A DNA stretch of 64,000 bases, from the NCBI RefSeq assembly GCF_004216565.1, contig NZ_SGWV01000010.1, positions 544,588 through 608,587 on the forward strand. Direction: 5' to 3'. A program made the position numbers and the translations under genes. This DNA comes from Sphaerotilus mobilis (GTDB taxonomy: Bacteria > Pseudomonadota > Gammaproteobacteria > Burkholderiales > Burkholderiaceae_C). Numbering within the stretch: the first letter of the stretch is position 1; each line of letters begins with the position of its first letter. Shown here piece by piece: positions 63,645-64,000 of the stretch. The notes under the pieces were generated by a model. That model worked only from the letters and a program-made list of their open reading frames with translations. It ran no database searches and was not told the DNA's origin.

Positions 63645-64000
63645 ATGTCCACCGCCTCTTCCCTCAGCGCCCTGACCGCCCTGTCCCCCCTCGATGGCCG
63701 CTACGCCGGCAAGCTCGGCGCGCTGCGCCCTCTGCTGAGCGAATTCGGTCTGATGCACCGCCGCGTGCAGGTCGAGGTGGCCTGGTTCATCGCGCTGTCG
63801 GACGCCGGCTTCGCCGAGTTCGCGCCGCTGTCGGACGGCGCACGGGCTCACCTGAACGCGCTGGTTGCCCAGTTCAGCGAGGCCGATGCCCAGGCCATCA
63901 AGGACATCGAGCGGACCACCAACCACGACGTCAAGGCGGTCGAGTACTGGCTCAAGTCGACCTTCGCCGACCAGCCCGAGCTGGTCGCCGCCGGCGAGTT
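63645..64000 (+). CDS. purB: Adenylosuccinate lyase, partial
   Basis: The 118 visible residues include LSPLDGRYAGKLGALRPLLSEFGLMHRRVQVEVAWF and IERTTNHDVKAVEYWLK, the conserved start of PurB (SPLDGRY; the NHDVKA motif lies in the active site). It catalyses two steps of purine synthesis. The gene runs off the right edge. It marks the return to housekeeping genes after the 49.3-63.6 kb accessory locus. Confidence 0.96.
   Translation, partial: MSTASSLSALTALSPLDGRYAGKLGALRPLLSEFGLMHRRVQVEVAWFIALSDAGFAEFAPLSDGARAHLNALVAQFSEADAQAIKDIERTTNHDVKAVEYWLKSTFADQPELVAAGE

Overview
This is a very GC-rich, densely coded chromosomal window from a betaproteobacterium, most likely Burkholderiales and probably the Sphaerotilus/Leptothrix/Rubrivivax/Roseateles side of that order. 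The placement rests on the gene order rpmH-rnpA-yidD-yidC-mnmE facing dnaA-dnaN-gyrB, on Burkholderiales-type protein sequences (for example the dnaN start MIVLKAAQEQV) and on a Bug-family TTT-type binding protein. The chromosomal replication origin is almost certainly at about 14957-15378, between rpmH and dnaA, where two perfect DnaA boxes lie just before dnaA.

Layout. 1-4.1 kb: a TauE/SafE exporter (partial), a GMC oxidoreductase, a MarC-type membrane protein and a glycine-rich RRM RNA-binding protein closed by a strong terminator. 4.1-9.3 kb: an SDR, then lptC-kdsC-kdsD (LPS core/Kdo supply and LPS export), divergent from a Kef-type antiporter. 9.3-14.3 kb: pterin dehydratase, a stand-alone cNMP-binding protein, mnmE, yidC, yidD. 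14.3-21 kb: rnpA, rpmH, oriC, dnaA, dnaN, gyrB. 21.3-26.2 kb: a D-tartrate-type catabolic island (LysR, DapA-like lyase, orphan TTT binding protein, SDR, D(-)-tartrate dehydratase with every catalytic residue conserved). 26.3-32 kb: RbsD/FucU mutarotase, ABM monooxygenase, PaiB-like protein divergent from a MocR regulator, a candidate type IV restriction enzyme (ScoMcrA-like head plus DUF3883 nuclease fold) and an unknown lipoprotein. 32-36.5 kb: assimilatory nitrite reductase nirBD followed by a nitrate-sensing NIT-ANTAR antiterminator. 36.8-43.3 kb: MtfA-like peptidase, DUF1232 protein and a four-gene operon, DUF4331 / small lipoprotein / repeat protein / HupE-UreJ-type membrane protein. 43.6-49.2 kb: a CHASE3-PAS-PAS-GGDEF-EAL protein, two unknowns, a class V aminotransferase.

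The most unusual part is 49.3-63.6 kb. Two Crp/Fnr regulators and two BTAD (SARP-like) regulators alternate in a tandem duplication (crp1-btad1-crp2-btad2). They are followed by a complete peptide-type ABC importer (Tat-exported binding protein, two permeases, two ATPases). The importer is joined by ATGA stop/start overlaps to a class III adenylate cyclase with TolB-like and TPR regions, which is followed by a PAP2/vanadium-haloperoxidase-fold enzyme with a Ser-Ser-Ala repeat N-terminus and by a subtilisin-family protease with no signal peptide. Catalytic residues are intact throughout. I infer a self-contained cAMP signalling, import and proteolysis module; I do not know a described system with this composition. 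It ends at purB, which runs off the right edge.

I see no tRNA, rRNA, insertion sequence, prophage or CRISPR array in the window.
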